Source of the DNA: Nonomuraea sp. PA05
Lineage (GTDB): Bacteria > Actinomycetota > Actinomycetes > Streptosporangiales > Streptosporangiaceae
DNA length: 64,000 bases
Assembly: GCF_008086045.1 (NCBI RefSeq)
Contig: NZ_VSEY01000037.1
Span: 81,259-145,258, forward strand
Direction of reading: 5' to 3'
Part shown: positions 16,792-23,854 of the stretch, piece by piece
How positions within the stretch are numbered: the first letter of the stretch is position 1
How the letters are laid out: each line of letters begins with the position of its first letter
Notes under the pieces: model-generated
Told to the model about the DNA's origin: nothing
Databases searched by the model: none
What the model saw: the letters and a program-made list of their open reading frames with translations, nothing else
Made by a program: the position numbers and the translations under genes

Positions 16792-18228
16792 ATGAGCGAC
16801 GTGGAAACCGGCACCGTCACCACCAAGGTGCCCGCGCGGCTGGACCGGCTGCCGTGGTCCCGCTGGCACTGGATGATCGTCATCGGTCTCGGCACCGTCT
16901 GGATCCTCGACGGTCTCGAAGTCACCATCGTCGGGAACCTCTCCGCGCAGCTCGCCAAGCCGGGCAGCGGCCTGGACATCACACAGACGCAGGTCGCGGG
17001 CACGGCCGCGGCGCTCTACGTCGCCGGAGCCTGCATCGGGGCGCTGTTCTTCGGCTGGCTGACCGACCGGTTCGGCAGGAAGAAGCTGTTCATCATCACG
17101 CTGGTCGTCTACCTGGTGGCGACGCTGCTGACCGCGTTCTCGTTCAGCGTGTGGTGGTTCTTCCTGTTCAGGTTCTTGACCGGGTTCGGCATCGGCGGCG
17201 AGTACGCGGCGATCAACTCCGCCATCGACGAGCTGATCCCGAGCCGGCACCGCGGACGCATCGACATCATCATCAACGGCAGCTACTGGCTCGGCGCGGC
17301 GGGCGGCGCGCTGCTGACCGTGCCGCTGCTGAACGACCTGCCGGTCAACATCGGCTGGCGGGTCGCGTTCGGGCTGGGCGTGGTGCTGGGGCTGGCCATC
17401 CTGCTGGTACGGCGGAACGTGCCGGAGAGCCCGCGCTGGCTGTTCATCCACGGCAGGGACCGCGAGGCGGAACAGCTCGTGGACGACATCGAGCACCAGA
17501 TCGGCAGGGACGACCTGCCGGAGCCCGAGCAGTCGATCACCATTCACCAGCGCAAGTCGATCGGGTTCGTCCGGATCGCGCACACGATGGTGGCGCTCTA
17601 TCCCAAGCGCACGGTGCTGGGACTCTCGCTGTTCATCGGGCAGGCGTTCCTCTACAACGCGATCACCTTCGGATACGCGCAGATCCTGTCGACCTTCTTC
17701 AAGATCGACACGCATACGGGCTACTACTTCGCGGTCATCGCGATCGGCAACTTCCTCGGCCCCCTGCTGCTCGGCCCGCTGTTCGACACCGTGGGCAGGG
17801 TTCCGATGATCTCCTCCACCTACATCGGGTCGGGGGTGCTGCTGCTGGGCACGGCCTGGCTGTTCAACGAAGGCATGCTCAACGCGGTCACGCTGACGGC
17901 GTGCTGGTCGGTGGTGTTGTTCGTGGCCTCGGCGGGGGCCAGCTCTGCCTATCTCACCGTCAGCGAGATCTTCCCGATGGAGACCAGGGCGATGGCCATC
18001 GCGTTCTTCTTCGCGGTCGGCACGGCGGCCGGCGGCATCGCGGGGCCGCTGGTGTTCTCCTCGCTGGTGGAGAGCGGGGTGCCGGGGGACACGGCGCTCG
18101 CGTTCTGCGTCGGCGCGATCATCATGATCGCCGCCGGGCTGGTCGAGGTGTTCCTCGGGGTCAAGGCGGAACGCAAGGGGCTGGAGGCCATCGCCGCGCC
18201 GCTCTCCACCGCGAGCGGCCCGTCATGA
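16792..18228 (+). CDS. MFS transporter, sugar-porter/metabolite:H+ symporter type
   Basis: 478 residues; ATG 16792 follows a strong GGAGGAG by four to five bases. About 12 membrane helices. The loop 2-3 signature Gly-Trp-Leu-Thr-Asp-Arg-Phe-Gly-Arg-Lys-Lys is present, the second-half copy is Gly-Pro-Leu-Phe-Asp-Thr-Val-Gly-Arg, and Pro-Glu-Ser-Pro-Arg-Trp-Leu after helix 6 is the sugar-porter signature. A long central cytoplasmic loop follows it. Family members import sugars, aromatic acids or other organic acids with protons. Asp-Gly-Leu-Glu-Val-Thr in helix 1 resembles carboxylate symporters. Substrate unknown. Confidence 0.9.
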   Translation: MSDVETGTVTTKVPARLDRLPWSRWHWMIVIGLGTVWILDGLEVTIVGNLSAQLAKPGSGLDITQTQVAGTAAALYVAGACIGALFFGWLTDRFGRKKLFIITLVVYLVATLLTAFSFSVWWFFLFRFLTGFGIGGEYAAINSAIDELIPSRHRGRIDIIINGSYWLGAAGGALLTVPLLNDLPVNIGWRVAFGLGVVLGLAILLVRRNVPESPRWLFIHGRDREAEQLVDDIEHQIGRDDLPEPEQSITIHQRKSIGFVRIAHTMVALYPKRTVLGLSLFIGQAFLYNAITFGYAQILSTFFKIDTHTGYYFAVIAIGNFLGPLLLGPLFDTVGRVPMISSTYIGSGVLLLGTAWLFNEGMLNAVTLTACWSVVLFVASAGASSAYLTVSEIFPMETRAMAIAFFFAVGTAAGGIAGPLVFSSLVESGVPGDTALAFCVGAIIMIAAGLVEVFLGVKAERKGLEAIAAPLSTASGPS

Positions 18229-18259
18229 CAGCCTCGTCATGACAGCATCGTCATGACAG
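18221..18259. repeat. 14-bp tandem repeat carrying both convergent stop codons
   Basis: Three copies of CGTCATGACAG(CCT/CAT) at 18221, 18235 and 18249. Each holds the palindrome TCATGA, which is a stop on both strands. The first copy supplies the TGA of the MFS gene (18226-18228) and the third the stop of the convergent thymidylate-synthase-like gene (18251-18253). Fourteen is not a multiple of three, so stops fall in all three frames on each strand. Confidence 0.9.
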
Positions 18260-18859
18260 GGGCCGCCACATGACGGGGAACACCCGGGGGCTGTCGGACA
18301 GGTACAGGTGCGGGACGTCCACGAACACCCGCATCGGCCCCCGCCCCACCTCCAGCTTCGCGGCCATCGCCGCGTGCACGTCGGCGAGCGGCAGGTAGTT
18401 GAGGTAGCTGGTGTAGGCGTTCTGGGAGCGGAAGGTCGCGGTCATCAGCAGCGCGTCCTCCCTGATCCGGAACGCCAGCCCGATCAGGCACGGCACCGCG
18501 TCGTACGCCTCGCCCGGCGCGGTCAGCGAGATCCACGCGCTCTTGCTGTACGGCTTGACCCGCAGCAGGTCGGCAGCCCAGCCGAGCTGACCGCCGATCC
18601 GCGCCGCGTAGCTGTACTTGAACGGCGGCACCACCGTCTGCTCGCTGAACTTCCTGCGGTAGAGCGCGAGCCGGTCCGCGTCGCCGTACCGCGCGATGAT
18701 CGGATCGTCCCCGCTGACCCTCGCGATCTCGAACAGCACGGACGGTGCCTCGATGACGGGGCCTCGATCGTCGTCGGCGAGTGTCCCCGCCGACCAGACA
18801 TGGCGCATCAACCTGATCCACGCCTCCCCACATGACGCCCAAAGTGCTGGGCCGGGCAT
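18251..18859 (-). CDS. Divergent thymidylate-synthase-fold protein
   Basis: 202 residues. The C-terminal 120 residues follow thymidylate synthase in order: a Tyr-rich segment (~82), Gln-Leu then a Leu-Leu-Arg helix with Pro-Tyr-Ser-Lys-Ser (the place of Asp-Ser-Arg-Arg), Ala-Val-Pro-Cys124 (the nucleophile Ala/Pro-Pro-Cys-His), Phe-Arg144-Ser-Gln-Asn147 (Gln-Arg-Ser-x-Asp) and Asp-Val-Pro-His184-Leu-Tyr186 (Asp-Thr-His-Leu-Tyr). The nucleophile Cys, phosphate Arg and His/Tyr pair remain, but the subunit-crossing Arg pair, the His after Cys and the folate-side N-terminal motifs are lost. It is shorter than ThyA (~264). The gene starts directly after the stop of the upstream membrane protein (TAAATG) with GGAGGG inside that gene, so the two are coupled. 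I infer nucleotide binding, not dTMP synthesis. Confidence 0.7.
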   Translation of the reverse strand: MPGPALWASCGEAWIRLMRHVWSAGTLADDDRGPVIEAPSVLFEIARVSGDDPIIARYGDADRLALYRRKFSEQTVVPPFKYSYAARIGGQLGWAADLLRVKPYSKSAWISLTAPGEAYDAVPCLIGLAFRIREDALLMTATFRSQNAYTSYLNYLPLADVHAAMAAKLEVGRGPMRVFVDVPHLYLSDSPRVFPVMWRPLS

Positions 18860-19537
18860 TTATCCCTCCATATTCGGAATCTGGTACGGGTCGCGAGGAA
18901 GCCGCCGCCGCCTGGTGACGTTGCAGCGGATGTAGTAGACGGCGTAGTGGATCAGCGCGACCAGCAGGATGCCGATCATGAGCAGGAGCAGGTTGGGCTC
19001 CTGCCCGCTGAGGCCGGTCACGCCGACGGTCAGGTACGTCGAGTTCACCGTGGCCAGCACCATGACGTTGATGCCCGGCCAGGCGAGTGGCGCGTAGGTC
19101 TCGGGAAAACGGGGGTCGACCGGCAGGTTGGGGCTCCAGTCCAGGCCTGGCCTGAGCTTCGTGGAGTACAGCAGCCGGAAGTTGTTGATCGCGCGGGCCG
19201 TGCGGGCGTGCGCGTTCACGGCCTCGATGAGGCGCAGGAACGGCAGCACGCTCAGCACGCCGAACACGATGACCAGGGCGAACAGGTACCAGGGCACGCT
19301 CTGCCAGTTCGTCAGGCTCTGCGGATCGACCACCTTGGCGCTGGCCAGCGCGATGGCGGCGAAGAACGGCCCCGACAGCAGGCTCAGCGAGAGCCTGGTC
19401 ATCTTCAGCCGCTCCTCCTTGGCGGCGAGGTGGACCGCGTAGACGCCGTTGAAGTCCACCGCGGCGAGCTGGAGGAACTGACTCGGCGTCAGGTCGTCCT
19501 CCTGGACCATGCGATGGGGGATCTTCCGCATGAGCAT
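18860..19537 (-). CDS. Four-helix membrane protein coupled to the thymidylate-synthase-like gene
   Basis: 225 residues, ATG 19537 with AGGAG about eight bases upstream. Two hydrophobic hairpins are visible: helices at ~49-70 and 82-105, then a soluble 106-152 segment with Arg-Ala-Ile-Asn-Asn-Phe-Arg-Leu-Leu-Tyr, then helices at ~153-175 and 182-203, and an Arg-rich cytosolic tail. The 2+2 layout resembles predicted 4TM pore effectors paired with nucleotide-handling proteins (SLATT and S-4TM types), but I see no diagnostic motif and cannot assign a family. The stop codon abuts the next ATG. Function unknown; a membrane effector or sensor partnered with the downstream protein is the working idea. 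Confidence 0.7.
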   Translation of the reverse strand: MLMRKIPHRMVQEDDLTPSQFLQLAAVDFNGVYAVHLAAKEERLKMTRLSLSLLSGPFFAAIALASAKVVDPQSLTNWQSVPWYLFALVIVFGVLSVLPFLRLIEAVNAHARTARAINNFRLLYSTKLRPGLDWSPNLPVDPRFPETYAPLAWPGINVMVLATVNSTYLTVGVTGLSGQEPNLLLLMIGILLVALIHYAVYYIRCNVTRRRRLPRDPYQIPNMEG

Positions 19538-19637
19538 GAGCGCGCTCCTGGTTGCTGTAACTCCAGTATGAGCGCATTTTTCGGGAATGGGGCCGAGATT
19601 CCTACCAATTGTTCCAACAAATCTCGACTGATCGAAG

Positions 19638-19922
19638 TCAGGTAAGCGGACGCTCCGTTCTGACCGTTTCCCGGGTCAGCTCGCAGCGGCCGTCCACGCA
19701 CCGCCGCCGCAACCGGCCCAGCGAGATCGTCTGCGCCAGGCCGATCATCCAGCACGCCGGGCAGCCGCGCAGCGCGAGCAGACCGAGCGGCGCGAGCACC
19801 AGGCTGACCAGGCCGAACACCGGGATCAGCGCCACCGAGCCGACCAGCGCGCCGAACCCCGCCGCGCCCCGCAGCAGGTGCCGGGGCAGCGACGCGCTCG
19901 CGAAGCTCCGGTCGTCAGTCAT
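19638..19922 (-). CDS. Small two-helix membrane protein with two cysteine pairs
   Basis: 94 residues from ATG 19922, chosen because GGAGG lies eight bases upstream. Hydrophobic segments ~20-48 and ~50-68 sit between basic ends. Cys54-Pro-Ala-Cys57 at the membrane edge and Cys75...Cys80 in an Arg-rich tail give two pairs that could bind metal or form disulfides. The ATG lies inside the last codons of the ECF sigma gene (8-base overlap), so synthesis is coupled to the sigma factor. That position is typical of anti-sigma factors or sigma-associated membrane sensors, but it has no ZAS or RskA-like motif. Role is inference. Confidence 0.65.
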   Translation of the reverse strand: MTDDRSFASASLPRHLLRGAAGFGALVGSVALIPVFGLVSLVLAPLGLLALRGCPACWMIGLAQTISLGRLRRRCVDGRCELTRETVRTERPLT

Positions 19923-20577
19923 CGCCATCACCTCCCCAGGCGGCGCTCTCCAGCGAACGCTGCACCGCCGCGCGGGCGCGATGCAGCCGCGACTTCATCG
20001 CCGGGACGCTCAACCCCAGCAGCCCGGCCGTCGTCCGGCCGCTCAACCCCTGGATGTCCCGCATGATCAGGACGTTGCGCTGGTCGGCGGGGAGCGCGGC
20101 GACGGCCGCCGCCACCCTGTCGGCCTCCAGTCGCCGGATGACCTCCTCCTCGGCCGACACCGCCCGCGCCCCCTCGGCCGACACCCGCGCCTCACCGGCC
20201 GGCGACGTCCGCGTCTCAGCGGCCGGCTGCGGCTGTCGCAGTGCCAGACGGGCGCGGCGCAGGCACTCGTTGCGCACGATGCGGAACATCCACGACGCCA
20301 GCGCGCCGGTGGCGCGCAGCGTGCCGATCTTCCGGTACAGGATGATGAGCGCCTCCTGGGCGGCGTCCTCCGCGTCCTCCGGGGAGGCGCACAACGTACG
20401 GGCGAAGCGCCGTACGTGCGGATGCGAGCCGGACACCAGCGCGGAGATCGACTCGACGTCACCACGTTGCGCCCCGGCGATCAGCCGCTCGCCCGGCCAC
20501 CCACCACTCTCAGCCACGCGAACGGCCCTCCCCACGTTCTCACTCACCCGCACGGCCCCTCCCACGTCCTCAGCCAC
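19915..20577 (-). CDS. ECF (extracytoplasmic function) RNA polymerase sigma factor
   Basis: About 220 residues from GTG 20577. Region 2 covers ~40-115, with Asp-Ala-Glu-Asp-Ala-Ala-Gln-Glu-Ala and Trp-Met-Phe-Arg-Ile-Val-Arg-Asn-Glu (-10 recognition). A Glu/Ala-rich linker with a short internal repeat follows. Region 4 is ~155-215, with Leu-Pro-Ala-Asp-Gln-Arg, Leu-Ser-Gly-Arg-Thr-Thr-Ala and Ser-Val-Pro-Ala-Met-Lys-Ser-Arg-Leu-His-Arg-Ala (-35 recognition helix). The N-terminus is odd: three 30-bp repeats each offer a ribosome site plus in-frame GTG (20577, 20547, 20517). The first overlaps the upstream 32-residue gene, the last stop overlaps the downstream membrane gene. Confidence 0.9.
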   Translation of the reverse strand: MAEDVGGAVRVSENVGRAVRVAESGGWPGERLIAGAQRGDVESISALVSGSHPHVRRFARTLCASPEDAEDAAQEALIILYRKIGTLRATGALASWMFRIVRNECLRRARLALRQPQPAAETRTSPAGEARVSAEGARAVSAEEEVIRRLEADRVAAAVAALPADQRNVLIMRDIQGLSGRTTAGLLGLSVPAMKSRLHRARAAVQRSLESAAWGGDGDD

Positions 20578-20594
20578 GCGAGCGACCCTTCCTG
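20505..20594 (-). repeat. Triplicated 30-bp ribosome-site/start-codon unit
   Basis: Three 30-base units (20505-20534, 20535-20564, 20565-20594). On the minus strand each holds a purine run (GGAAGGG, GGGAGGGG or GGGGAGGG), then eight bases, then GTG. The period is a multiple of three, so all three GTGs (20577, 20547, 20517) are in frame with the ECF sigma factor. Units differ by several bases, so the duplication is not recent. Confidence 0.85.
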
Positions 20595-20668
20595 CGCAGC
20601 ACCACGACGCACGTGCAGACGAGCACGGCCGCGACGGCGACGGCGGCGACGATGATGGGAACTGACAC
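20570..20668 (-). CDS. 32-residue single-helix membrane peptide upstream of ECF sigma
   Basis: GTG 20668 is preceded by GGGAGG at five bases, an excellent ribosome site. The frame gives one membrane helix: short N-terminus, about 20 Val/Ala/Ile/Leu residues including Cys-Thr-Cys, then a basic tail ending Arg-Arg-Lys-Gly-Arg-Ser-Arg-Gly. The stop overlaps the first sigma GTG by eight bases, consistent with coupling. It is too short for most gene callers. Positive-inside tail implies N-out/C-in. A regulatory or sensor peptide for the sigma factor is possible; a leader peptide is the alternative. Confidence 0.6.
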   Translation of the reverse strand: MSVPIIVAAVAVAAVLVCTCVVVLRRKGRSRG

Positions 20669-20723
20669 GACAACCTCCCGGTCTGCCTATTTTCGACACC
20701 TATGAGAGGCGTCAGCCGCCGCG

Positions 20724-20748
20724 AAGGATTCGGTGGGGGGGAATCCTT
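20724..20748. promoter_or_regulatory. Inverted repeat between ECF operon and flavoprotein
   Basis: AAGGATTC (20724-20731) and GAATCCTT (20741-20748), perfect 8-bp arms around nine G-rich bases, in the divergent intergenic region. It could be an operator or, toward the flavoprotein gene, a leader hairpin. Confidence 0.45.
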
Positions 20749-20781
20749 GACGTGAGTGAATTACCCTGAGGAGGGCATCGC

Positions 20782-21291
20782 GTGACCGAATCATCCGGCA
20801 AGGTCCTCTACGTCGTCGTCAGCGCCGCCGAAACGGCCGGAGAGGTCGGCAGGCTCGTCACCCTGGCCCAGGACGCGGGCTGGATCGTGCAGATCGTGGC
20901 CACCCCCTCCGCGCTGGACTTCATCGACGCGGCCGAGCTGGAACGCCGGACCGGACGGCCGGTGCGCAGCCGCTACCGCAAGCCGCACGAGCCGAAACCG
21001 CCCAGGGCCGACGCCATGATCGTGGCGCCCGCCACGTTCAACACGATCAACAAGTTCGCCCAGGGCATCACCGACACCTACGCCCTCGGCGTGCTGGCGG
21101 AGGCGCCCGGGCTGGGCATCCCCGTGGTCGTGCTGCCGTTCGTCAACGACGCGCTGGCCGCCCGCACGCCGTACCGGCGCAGCGTCGAGGACCTGCGGGC
21201 CGACGGCGTACGCGTCGTGCTCGACCCCGGCGACGACCCCTGGCGGCGGGCGCTGCAGGAGTTGAGCGTCAGCCCGTCCACGCGGCCATGA
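20782..21291 (+). CDS. HFCD-family flavoprotein
   Basis: 169 residues from GTG 20782, with GAGGAGGG about five bases upstream. The homo-oligomeric flavin-containing Cys decarboxylase fold (Dfp/CoaC, EpiD, UbiX-like) is recognised by Leu-Tyr-Val-Val-Val-Ser-Ala-Ala, by Ile-Val-Ala-Pro-Ala-Thr-Phe-Asn-Thr (FMN phosphate and substrate loop) and by Gly-Ile-Thr-Asp-Thr-Tyr-Ala. The His and Pro-Xaa-Met-Asn-Xaa-Xaa-Met elements of true PPC decarboxylase are replaced (Pro-Phe-Val-Asn-Asp-Ala), so CoaC activity is unlikely. The last 23 bases overlap the convergent AAA gene. Its substrate is unknown. Confidence 0.8.
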   Translation: MTESSGKVLYVVVSAAETAGEVGRLVTLAQDAGWIVQIVATPSALDFIDAAELERRTGRPVRSRYRKPHEPKPPRADAMIVAPATFNTINKFAQGITDTYALGVLAEAPGLGIPVVVLPFVNDALAARTPYRRSVEDLRADGVRVVLDPGDDPWRRALQELSVSPSTRP

Positions 21292-22705
21292 GGTCCTCGG
21301 GGCGCCACAGGCCGCTCAGCGGCAGACCGGCCTCGACGCCGGCTCTCGACACGGCGATTCTGGCCGTGGCGGCGGTGGTGCCAGGGACGAAGGCGGAGTC
21401 GCGGACGAGTTGGTCGTAGTCGTGGCGATCGAACGGGCGGTTGTCGAGCCACTTGATCGAGCCCACGAAGTGGACGTGCCCAGCCACCGGCCCCTTGTCC
21501 GCACCCACCAGGTCGATCTCCGGGTTGTTCCGGCGATTCCACCAGCCACCGATCTCTTCGGTGTCCGGCCAGGTGTCGTCAGGCAGCGCACGGGCCAGGC
21601 TCTGGCGGATGATGGGCTCGACCGCACGGCCACGCCAAGCCGTCCAGGACTTCCCGATGCGCCGTAGAGCTAGATCGGGGCGGCCACGCTCGCTGTCCGC
21701 GATCGCGCGCTGGAGGAACGCCAGCCAGAAGCGCAGATAGGGGTCGGCAACGCGGTAGCGCTTGTTCTTGGTGTCCGGCTTCGTGGACAGCGGGAGGTCG
21801 GCGGTGATGACCTGCTTCGCCGTCAGGGTCGTGAGGATCGGGGCGAGCGTCCCGGATGGGAGCGGAGCGTCGCCTCCCGTCCGGGCGGCGATGTTGGCGA
21901 AGGTGCGCTCTCCTGTGCCGATGGCCTCCAGCACCGTCCTGGCGTGGCCTCCGGCGGGGAACTCACCGAGCAGCGTGAGTTCGCCGGCGGCGAGGAGGGG
22001 CGACAGCGGTGAGTCCAGACTTTCGCTGAGGAACTCCTCGCGTGACAGCCCTGGCTCCCAGGAACGGACGATCTCCGGGAAGCCGCCGGTGATGAGCAGC
22101 GCGTCGATCGCCTCCTCGGCCGGGAGTCGCGTCATCTCGGCCACGTCCGCCAGGTGCAGCGGTCTGATCGTCATGCGGGCGGCCCGTCCGAAGAAGGGCC
22201 TGCCGTACTCCTGCAGCGCCTCCATCATCGTCAGGTCGCTGCCCACCAGGATCAAGAGGATCGGCTTGTCCGACAGGAACCGGTCCCAGACGGTCTGGAG
22301 GCTGCCCTCGAACTCGCGATCCTGCTCTACCAGCCAGGGCACCTCGTCCAGCACCACGATGCACGGCCTGTCGCCTGCGGCCGTGGCGAGGGCTCTCAAT
22401 GCCTCGTTCCAATCCTGGGGATGGGTGCCGCGGACCAACTCGGCATGGGGAAGAGCGGCGCAGGCGACGGCATGGACGAAATCCCGGCGCTCCGCAGCGG
22501 GGGCACGGCCGCGGGATGCCTGGAATACGACATAAGGATGTTCTGAGCGGTCGCAGAACTCCTGGACCAGGCGGGACTTCCCTACCCGGCGCCGGCCGGT
22601 CATGATCAATGCTCGGCCCCTGGTCGCCAGCTTGTGCTGCAGCACCGATTCGAGCTGGGCGTCCAGCAGCCGCAGATCACGTGCTCTTCCGGAGAACGCG
22701 GGCAT
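21269..22705 (-). CDS. AAA ATPase with C-terminal DUF234/nuclease-like domain
   Basis: About 478 residues from ATG 22705 (GAGGG five bases upstream; GTG 22717 adds four). N-terminal AAA/STAND-like ATPase: Phe-Ser-Gly-Arg-x-x-Asp-Leu at the start, Walker A Gly-Arg-Arg-Arg-Val-Gly-Lys-Ser-Arg near residue 40, Walker B Ile-Val-Val-Leu-Asp-Glu-Val-Pro-Trp near 120, and Gly-Ser-Asp sensor 1. A winged-helix segment is followed by a DUF234-like C-terminal domain with Asn-Pro-Glu-Ile-Asp-Leu-Val-Gly-Ala and a later Ser-Ile-Lys-Trp, which fits a PD-(D/E)XK core. The family is sporadic in bacteria and archaea; its role is unclear, with defence or mobile-element links proposed. A palindrome sits at its promoter. 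Codon usage looks more relaxed than in neighbours. Confidence 0.8.
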   Translation of the reverse strand: MPAFSGRARDLRLLDAQLESVLQHKLATRGRALIMTGRRRVGKSRLVQEFCDRSEHPYVVFQASRGRAPAAERRDFVHAVACAALPHAELVRGTHPQDWNEALRALATAAGDRPCIVVLDEVPWLVEQDREFEGSLQTVWDRFLSDKPILLILVGSDLTMMEALQEYGRPFFGRAARMTIRPLHLADVAEMTRLPAEEAIDALLITGGFPEIVRSWEPGLSREEFLSESLDSPLSPLLAAGELTLLGEFPAGGHARTVLEAIGTGERTFANIAARTGGDAPLPSGTLAPILTTLTAKQVITADLPLSTKPDTKNKRYRVADPYLRFWLAFLQRAIADSERGRPDLALRRIGKSWTAWRGRAVEPIIRQSLARALPDDTWPDTEEIGGWWNRRNNPEIDLVGADKGPVAGHVHFVGSIKWLDNRPFDRHDYDQLVRDSAFVPGTTAATARIAVSRAGVEAGLPLSGLWRPEDLMAAWTG

Positions 22706-22732
22706 CTGATCCCTCACAAAGTCAGCACGAGT

Positions 22733-22757
22733 CTGAGTAAGACATAATCTTACTCAG
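22733..22757. promoter_or_regulatory. Palindromic operator upstream of the AAA ATPase
   Basis: CTGAGTAAGA (22733-22742) and TCTTACTCAG (22748-22757), perfect 10-bp arms with CATAA between, 28 bases upstream of the ATPase start in an AT-rich patch. Size and symmetry fit a dimeric repressor site; no regulator gene is adjacent. Confidence 0.6.
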
Positions 22758-22843
22758 ATTCCTTCTTACTTTATGGTGGACTTGCCCCTGACACCGTGTG
22801 AGGGCCTATCCCTTGAGACGTCATCAGGAAGAGGAGGTACATC

Positions 22844-23800
22844 GTGGGAATGGCGGAGCGGGTCGACGCGGTCCTGGACAGGGGTGAGGCGCCGCACCTG
22901 CACGGGCTCGTCGTGCTGCGCGGCGGGCAGGTCGTGCTCGAACGGTACGGCGCGGGCGAGGACCACGCGCTGAACGTGCCGCTCGGGCACGTGACGTTCG
23001 ACCGGGACACCCTGCACGACCTCAGGTCCGTGTCGAAGAGCGTGGTGGGCCTCGTGTACGGGATCGCGCTGGCCGAGGGGCTGGTGCCGGAGCCGGGGGA
23101 GTCGCTGGTGCGCCAGTTCCCCGAGTACGGCATCGCGGGGCGCGACCACCTCACCGTCGAGCACGCCCTCACCATGACCCTCGGCATCGAGTGGGACGAG
23201 CAACTGCCCTACACCGACCCGGCCAACAGTGAGATCGCGATGGAGCTCGCCCCCGACCGGCACCGGTACGTGCTGGAGCGGCCCGTCGTGGAGGAGGCGG
23301 GCAAGCGGTGGCACTACTGCGGCGGCGCCACGGCCCTGATCGGCGAGATCATCACCCGGGGAGCGGGGCGGCCGCTCGCCGAGTACGCGGCGGCCCGGCT
23401 CTTCGAGCCGTTGGGCGTCACCGCCCACGAATGGTCGACGGGCGACGACGGGGTGACCAGGGCCGCGTCCGGGCTGCGGCTGCGGCCGGTGGACCTGGCC
23501 GCCGTCGGGCAGCTCGTGCTGGACGGCGGCCGGGGCATCGTGCCGGGTGCTTGGATCGAGGAGATGTTGCGGCCCAGGGTTCTGCTCGATGGCGGCGGCC
23601 GGTACGGGTACCAGTGGTACGTCAGCGGGGGCGGGCGGGCCGAGGGGATCGGGAACGGGGGGCAGCGGCTCGTCGTGGTGCCCGATGAGGGGCTGGTGGT
23701 GGCGGTGACGGCGGGGGAGTACGACGGTGGGCTCGGCAGCTCGCAGGCCGTGCTGGACGCCGTCCTGCCACAAGACCGGGAGGGCGACGCGGCCCGCTAG
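22844..23800 (+). CDS. Serine hydrolase, class C beta-lactamase family
   Basis: 318 residues from GTG 22844 with GAGGAGGT six bases upstream. The penicillin-binding/class C fold is shown by Ser-Val-Ser-Lys (the SxxK nucleophile and general base, near residue 65), a Tyr-Cys-Gly in the place of Tyr-x-Asn near residue 165, and a Gly-Asn-Gly-Gly near 270 in the place of the Lys/His-Thr-Gly strand. There is no signal peptide, so it acts in the cytosol or leaves by an unknown route. Members are esterases, D-aminopeptidases or beta-lactamase-like; resistance activity should not be assumed. Stands alone. Confidence 0.85.
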   Translation: MGMAERVDAVLDRGEAPHLHGLVVLRGGQVVLERYGAGEDHALNVPLGHVTFDRDTLHDLRSVSKSVVGLVYGIALAEGLVPEPGESLVRQFPEYGIAGRDHLTVEHALTMTLGIEWDEQLPYTDPANSEIAMELAPDRHRYVLERPVVEEAGKRWHYCGGATALIGEIITRGAGRPLAEYAAARLFEPLGVTAHEWSTGDDGVTRAASGLRLRPVDLAAVGQLVLDGGRGIVPGAWIEEMLRPRVLLDGGGRYGYQWYVSGGGRAEGIGNGGQRLVVVPDEGLVVAVTAGEYDGGLGSSQAVLDAVLPQDREGDAAR

Positions 23801-23854
23801 CCTGGGCGCGGGCCGTCTCAGGCGGGGCGCGGGCTTTGGCTGTGATGCGGCTCG

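Noticed and set aside
18251..18859. A genuine thymidylate synthase (thyA)
   Set aside because: Missing folate-side N-terminus, the double Arg and the His after the catalytic Cys; too short for ThyA.
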